DNA from: Actinernus sp. WN-2022
Lineage: Eukaryota; Cnidaria; Anthozoa; Actiniaria; Actinernidae
DNA: 64,000 nt
Assembly (NCBI GenBank): GCA_030867875.1
Contig: JAOWCC010000577.1
Coordinates: forward strand, 94,469,740 to 94,533,739
Direction: 5' to 3'
A program made the translations under genes and the position numbers. Positions 59,740 to 64,000 of this stretch are shown here, in pieces. Numbering within the stretch: the first letter of the stretch is position 1; every line of letters begins with the position of its first letter. The notes below the pieces were generated by a model. It was given only the letters and a program-made list of their open reading frames with translations, had not been told where the DNA came from and did not search any database.

Positions 59740-60446
59740 TGGCGAACAATTTCGTACAGTCAGCGGTTGTCATTGCGGGCGCGTACGTGAAAATCTATTT
59801 TTAAAAAGAAAGCCGTTGATGAGTGTTTGTAGAATGAGGAGAGGTTACATGGACATCGACAGTCAAAATGGCGGACGAGCTGCTGTTTTCAACGTCCTGC
59901 GCGAAGGGAAATGTAACAGCTGAACGAGTCGGGTCTGTCCCTTTAAACTTTGTACGTTTGGGAAGGAGAGTTTTGGCGTTAAAATGCCGTTATTTACAGG
60001 ACGCTTGGAACCACCAAAGAAAGTATTTCAACTCGTTTTTCTGGCGTTAGAATCTACTTTGGTATCTGCAGAACCGATTCAAACTTGTGGACCTCAAACA
60101 TGAACTACTCGGAAGTCTTTGTGATTGGGCTTTCTGACTGGCCTTTACAGTATTTAACAGCAGACGTATGGCGGATCTAGCTAATTTGGGTCGTTTTTTA
60201 GCAGAGCATCGGGAACTGGTCTAATCGTCCACAACTTGTTAGCAATCATAGTCGAGGGCAGGAGCAGGCATGTTCAGGCTGAATTTAAAACTTGTGGACC
60301 TCAAAAAATATAAATACTAAAGCAGCAAATTGGAAAATCGCGAAAAGGTAAGCCTTGTCTTCACTGTTTTCACTAATCCTGGAACGACGTGAAATGCATT
60401 CTACGTATGCGCGGCGGCCATGATGTACGATATTGTTCGCCATGAA
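59739..60446. mobile_element. Terminal-inverted-repeat element, about 0.7 kb
   Basis: CATGGCGAACAATTTCGTAC is mirrored by GTACGATATTGTTCGCCATG. It truncates the LINE at VWDPYRA. A 60-codon frame from 59868 (MADELLFSTSCAKGNVTAER) has no recognisable family. Confidence 0.7.
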
Positions 60447-60554
60447 TAAAAATATGCTAAATTAACAGGCGAGTTATAATGCTTGGCACACACATCAAGT
60501 GTTAATAAGCACCGTCGTAGAGCATCGTTTTGTCATCTAAAGAACTTATCACCG

Positions 60555-61437
60555 CCATTGCCAGAAATCTGGGACAAGATGGCCGCCGCGCATGCGTTTC
60601 ACTACATAAAATAATACAAAATGGCTGCCGTTTTGTATAAGAAAATGTATGGGAAAGAATAACTTTTCAGAATTTGTAGCCCTCAGAGGTTTAACATACT
60701 CATTGCTCGACTCGAAATTATTAAGGTATCGATCAAACGTTGCACTCACCATATTACCGATCTACAACGAAGACCAGATTTCCTGTAAGATCGTCCAAAC
60801 CCTACGCAGTTATCGGTCAGTTTGTTGAGTTTGAGGTAGTAGGCTTTGCTACAGCAAAAGTGTCGACTTGATGTCAGTTAAACACTGTTTAATGCGTTCT
60901 AATCGCCGGTATTATATGTAATATCGCAATTCCATTTTCTTCCCGAAGGCTCTGAACTTTGGATACAATTAAATGCGGTAAATTAAGACGCCATGTTGAT
61001 ATCTTGTTTTGAGTCATAGATGGAAAGAAAACGAGGCAACAAACTCCGCTACACCTTCACCATCCGCCATTTTCTTGTTTACACGAGTTCTTAGTGCATT
61101 GTGGGATTAAACATAGGGAGTCTGAATGTTTTTTCGTGTAGAGACTTCGGTAAGTTCGCGAGGTTGTTCGTGCATTTCTGTGAGAATAAAGAGACCTTTG
61201 AGTTTCCTCCCTTCTTCTTTTGCTTTATTTCTATGTACCACAATGTCTTAGTGCTTAATAGAGAAAGTTTTGGCCTTAAATAAAGAACGAATCTCTAGAT
61301 ACCTGTGCCTTACCCCTGGCCCTCTAGCTCTCTGTCGTGTTGTTTTATGGTGCTTAACCGCTAACATTATACCGTGGGCGCGGCAATATCTGAGAGCGAG
61401 GAAACCGCTGGCTCATGTCCCAGATTTCTGGCAATAG
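60555..61437. mobile_element. Terminal-inverted-repeat element, about 0.9 kb
   Basis: ATTGCCAGAAATCTGGGACA near 60558 is mirrored by TGTCCCAGATTTCTGGCAAT ending near 61436. No transposase is recognised inside. Confidence 0.7.
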
Positions 61438-61544
61438 TCTAGGATACGGAAATTCCTTACCGCTGATGATCATGACTCTGCAAGTGTAGTGGGCCCTGCT
61501 TTTGTGACCTCCAACGGAACTCCCTTTTGTTCGGTCTTAACTGA

Positions 61545-61800
61545 CCTGATCATGAGTATCAATTAAATAAGTTACTGAGTACGCTCAATATAGTGCGCGC
61601 GGCACGTATTGTTTCTCGCATATTAACTCCTGTTTTAATTAAGATTGACTGGCTCCCAGTTCACTATCGTATAGTTTTCAAGATACAGTTAACTGTTATT
61701 GGTATATAAATCACTAAATGGTCACTCTCCTATAGGTACTTGGTAGACCTACTAGACTATAGGACATCTTTAAGCCGGACTACTTAGGTCAGAATCTAAT
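61545..61800 (+). mobile_element. LINE RT C-terminal fragment
   Basis: NIVRAARIVSRILTPVLIKI, DWLPVHYRIVFKIQLTV match the RLV...PVL..L.WLPV..RI.FKI pattern of CR1/L2-like ends. Stops follow. Confidence 0.7.
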
Positions 61801-61932
61801 GAGCTGATGGTGCAACAGATGGCGTGTATATGAAAATATTTGGTATTGATAATCTCTTTGAAGTAAATGCGATTTTATTTAAGAGAGATATTAACAACTT
61901 CAGTGGCATTATAAGTTTATAATGTGACTTAC

Positions 61933-62080
61933 TTGTTGATATCGTAACTATATATACGAAGGAGAATTCTCTGCTTTCGCTTGGACTCTCGAAAATCTCT
62001 CCTACTGCAGCTCCAGACATACCAATGGTCAACACAAGAGAAAGAGTAAGTATTGGAACTTTAACGTAACGTAACAGCAT
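61933..62080 (-). CDS. Possible first exon with signal peptide
   Basis: ATG at 62080 gives MLLRYVKVPILTLSLVLTIG, a basic start followed by a hydrophobic stretch, then MSGAAVGEIFESPSESREFS, and the exon would end after VTIST plus one base at a GTAAGT donor (61927-61932). The same segment, inverted and broken, is at 25180-25560. Signal-peptide character and an intact donor support a real first exon, but no second exon was found before 61800. It may instead be part of a dispersed repeat. Confidence 0.35.
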
Positions 62081-62195
62081 TTTCCATACTCTAATCTCGA
62101 CAAACCTCGACGTTCTATACATCAAAATGCTGGAAATTTATTCTCATCGGATTGGATCTGACTGTAAGAAGTCAGTTCAGACAAGCGTATTCAAG

Positions 62196-63440
62196 CTAAA
62201 CCCTGCAGTTTTTCTCTTGGTGGTGCCTAAACCATGCAGTAACGCCTTGTAAAAATTCACTTCAACCCGCGCTAGCACTGAGTCGAAATCTTAAAGGGAA
62301 TCTCAGCTGATAAACAACTGATGTTTGCTCTCATATGATTAGGGGTGGGAATGGTAAAATCCGAGACTTTGCGAGACGCCGAGACTTCAGGCGTTTTCAA
62401 AATTCGAGCCCAATACTTTAAAGCGAGCCCGAGACTTTGAGAATTTCAAAATCCGAGCCCGAGCTCTCGTACGTTTTCAAAATCCGAGCCCGAGACTGTT
62501 GTTATTCTAGTTATTATGATGAAACACCCAGTACCTTTAATCACGACACATGTCATGTCATCGCGTTATTAGTCTACAAGCTGAGTCCTGAGAGAACTGT
62601 TATATACATGCAGTGGTGGCTGCTGTAAACGTAGGATGAGTAGTTTCTATGAGTGTGAGGACGTCGAGACTGCGGACCCGGTATTCCCGGTCCATGATGT
62701 GCACATATAAACTACGTAGGAGCTAATAGGTAAGTGCAACCCATCATCGTATTAGTTGCGTATTAAGGGTTTTTATAATAAGAAAACCGCAGGTTTAACT
62801 AAAATTGACTGATCCTGACGTTAAATTGACTAATTTTCTCAACCCAGAACTAGTTAAAGGAAGCGCAAAATCAATCTTACTACTTTTAAATTAAGTGAAA
62901 CAGAATCGTGTTTTAAAGAAGAGTTTACTTATTTAAGCTGGTGCCGGTGTAAATACCAAGTAGGTGGTGTTCCAGAGGAAAGGGAATTCCCCTGTATAAG
63001 AGCTGTTTTACTTATGTAACTAAAATATCCCAACCCAAGTTGTCTGGAACCGACCCTGTCAAAGAAGCTTAGTGTGTCCAATTGCAAAGTCTTGAGTGGA
63101 ACTGTGTGATAGTCATCATAATGGAGGTCTGGGTTGTAAATTAAACTTTAATAGTAATCTTCTGCCATTACAGAACATAAATACCTTGTGAGAAATTCAC
63201 CATTCAACCAATCAGTTAACTGTCGTTCGCGGACCTTATATTAACTGACCGCCAAAAACCGTAACTTCTGAATAAAATCTAATAAAAAGAGTAAAAAGGC
63301 ACGACTCCGAGACCCTTTCCAAAAATATATTAGAGACGCCGAGACCCTCGAGCTCTCCATAAAAAATCCGAAACTCCGATCCGATGGGAAAAGTAAAGAA
63401 AAATCGAGACTCCGAGACCTGACCTATACCAGCGAATCTA
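62196..63440. repeat. Region bounded by CCGAGAC-rich blocks
   Basis: AAAATCCGAGCCCGAGACT-type units repeat at 62355-62500, and GACTCCGAGACC-type units at 63300-63420 in the opposite sense of order (GGGGTGGGAATGGTAAAATC versus GAGACCTGACCTATACC). This could be one element of about 1.1 kb with subterminal repeats. No ORF of interest between them. Confidence 0.45.
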
Positions 63441-64000
63441 GAAATTCAGGAGAGCTAGGACACCTAGTGTTTTCTGTGAGTTAATTACCCCTTCCGATTC
63501 TCTTGTTCAGTGAGTTCTCATTTCAAGCATCAAGTTTTACTTCTAAGAATGGTCAAAGGGTATAATTGATTTTTTTATATTAATGGCGTCATTTTCTTTT
63601 CCTTCGTTTTGTATTCGCGTTAATATTTTATTCTGTATCTTCGATGGAATATGAGGTGTAAACGTATGGTCGCTTACAATAGTGCGCTTGATCATTGTTC
63701 GGCATTGTGAGTCGAGGTAACTTTCAGATTAACATGCTGAGTACCAGTAAAGTGTATCAGGGAATGATTCGGTAGACTACATCTGCCCCACTGTATTACC
63801 ACATCCTGTATTACAACATCCTCTGATCTATAACTACTATCAACACACAATCTTGGTAATTATTAACAGCAACACTCCACGTTCCAAAAGGACTTAAAGA
63901 TAATTATTAGCAATTACATTCTAATAACTTATACAGTTTCCAGCGTTCATGAGTTAAGAACTGGAAGAATTTCTCCAGTGTACTATTTTTCTACTAGTGG
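63441..64000. other. Unassigned right edge
   Basis: No gene, RNA or clear repeat recognised. Confidence 0.35.

Noticed and set aside
62437..62628. A 63-codon plus-strand frame
   Set aside because: Its first third is the CCGAGCCCGAG repeat; no family match.

Overview
The window looks like animal nuclear DNA, most likely from an anthozoan cnidarian such as a coral or sea anemone. The evidence is AT-rich sequence, GT-AG introns, a single-exon class A GPCR, an eight-exon tetraspanin, and a dense mix of CR1/L2-like LINEs, tRNA-derived SINEs, tyrosine-recombinase and Harbinger remnants, and hairpin DNA elements. There are no operons, rRNA genes or CRISPR arrays. The taxon is an inference.

Host genes are few. 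(1) An acyl-CoA synthetase (AMP-binding family) lies on the minus strand at 2531-4252 in one uninterrupted coding exon. (2) A class A GPCR lies on the plus strand at 26088-27005; its best start codon is in another frame. (3) A TspanC8-type tetraspanin lies on the minus strand. I rebuilt it from eight small exons between 57466 and 38284. All introns are phase 0 and the product is about 284 aa, with eight cysteines in the large extracellular loop. (4) A possible signal-peptide first exon lies on the minus strand at 61933-62080. A broken inverted copy of it lies at about 25180-25550, just upstream of the GPCR. (5) A possible terminal exon of unknown function lies at 34197-34440.

The rest is mostly mobile DNA in several layers. 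Region 7393-11027 is a Harbinger-like element with a 3-bp ATA target duplication. It holds a 2.7 kb foldback element, which itself holds two later insertions. Region 21780-25170 is a minus-strand LINE split by a terminal-inverted-repeat element, which in turn contains an 1.8 kb foldback carrying two head-to-head copies of an integrase-like ORF. Region 27-31 kb has another LINE, a palindromic element and several short elements. Region 50-57 kb (a tetraspanin intron) holds further foldbacks, and 58-64 kb holds RT fragments and repeats rich in GCCGAGAC.

The most interesting signal is a group of short, non-autonomous elements with G-rich starts and C-rich ends, in some cases long poly(G)/poly(C) tracts. 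Five have a perfect 8-bp target-site duplication: 8985-9588, 13648-13698, 27453-27793, 29584-29827 and 30448-30868. Two probable relatives are at 41101-41363 and about 44845-45175. Most carry repeated internal motifs. The 8-bp duplications point to hAT-type transposition, and the homopolymer termini are unusual.
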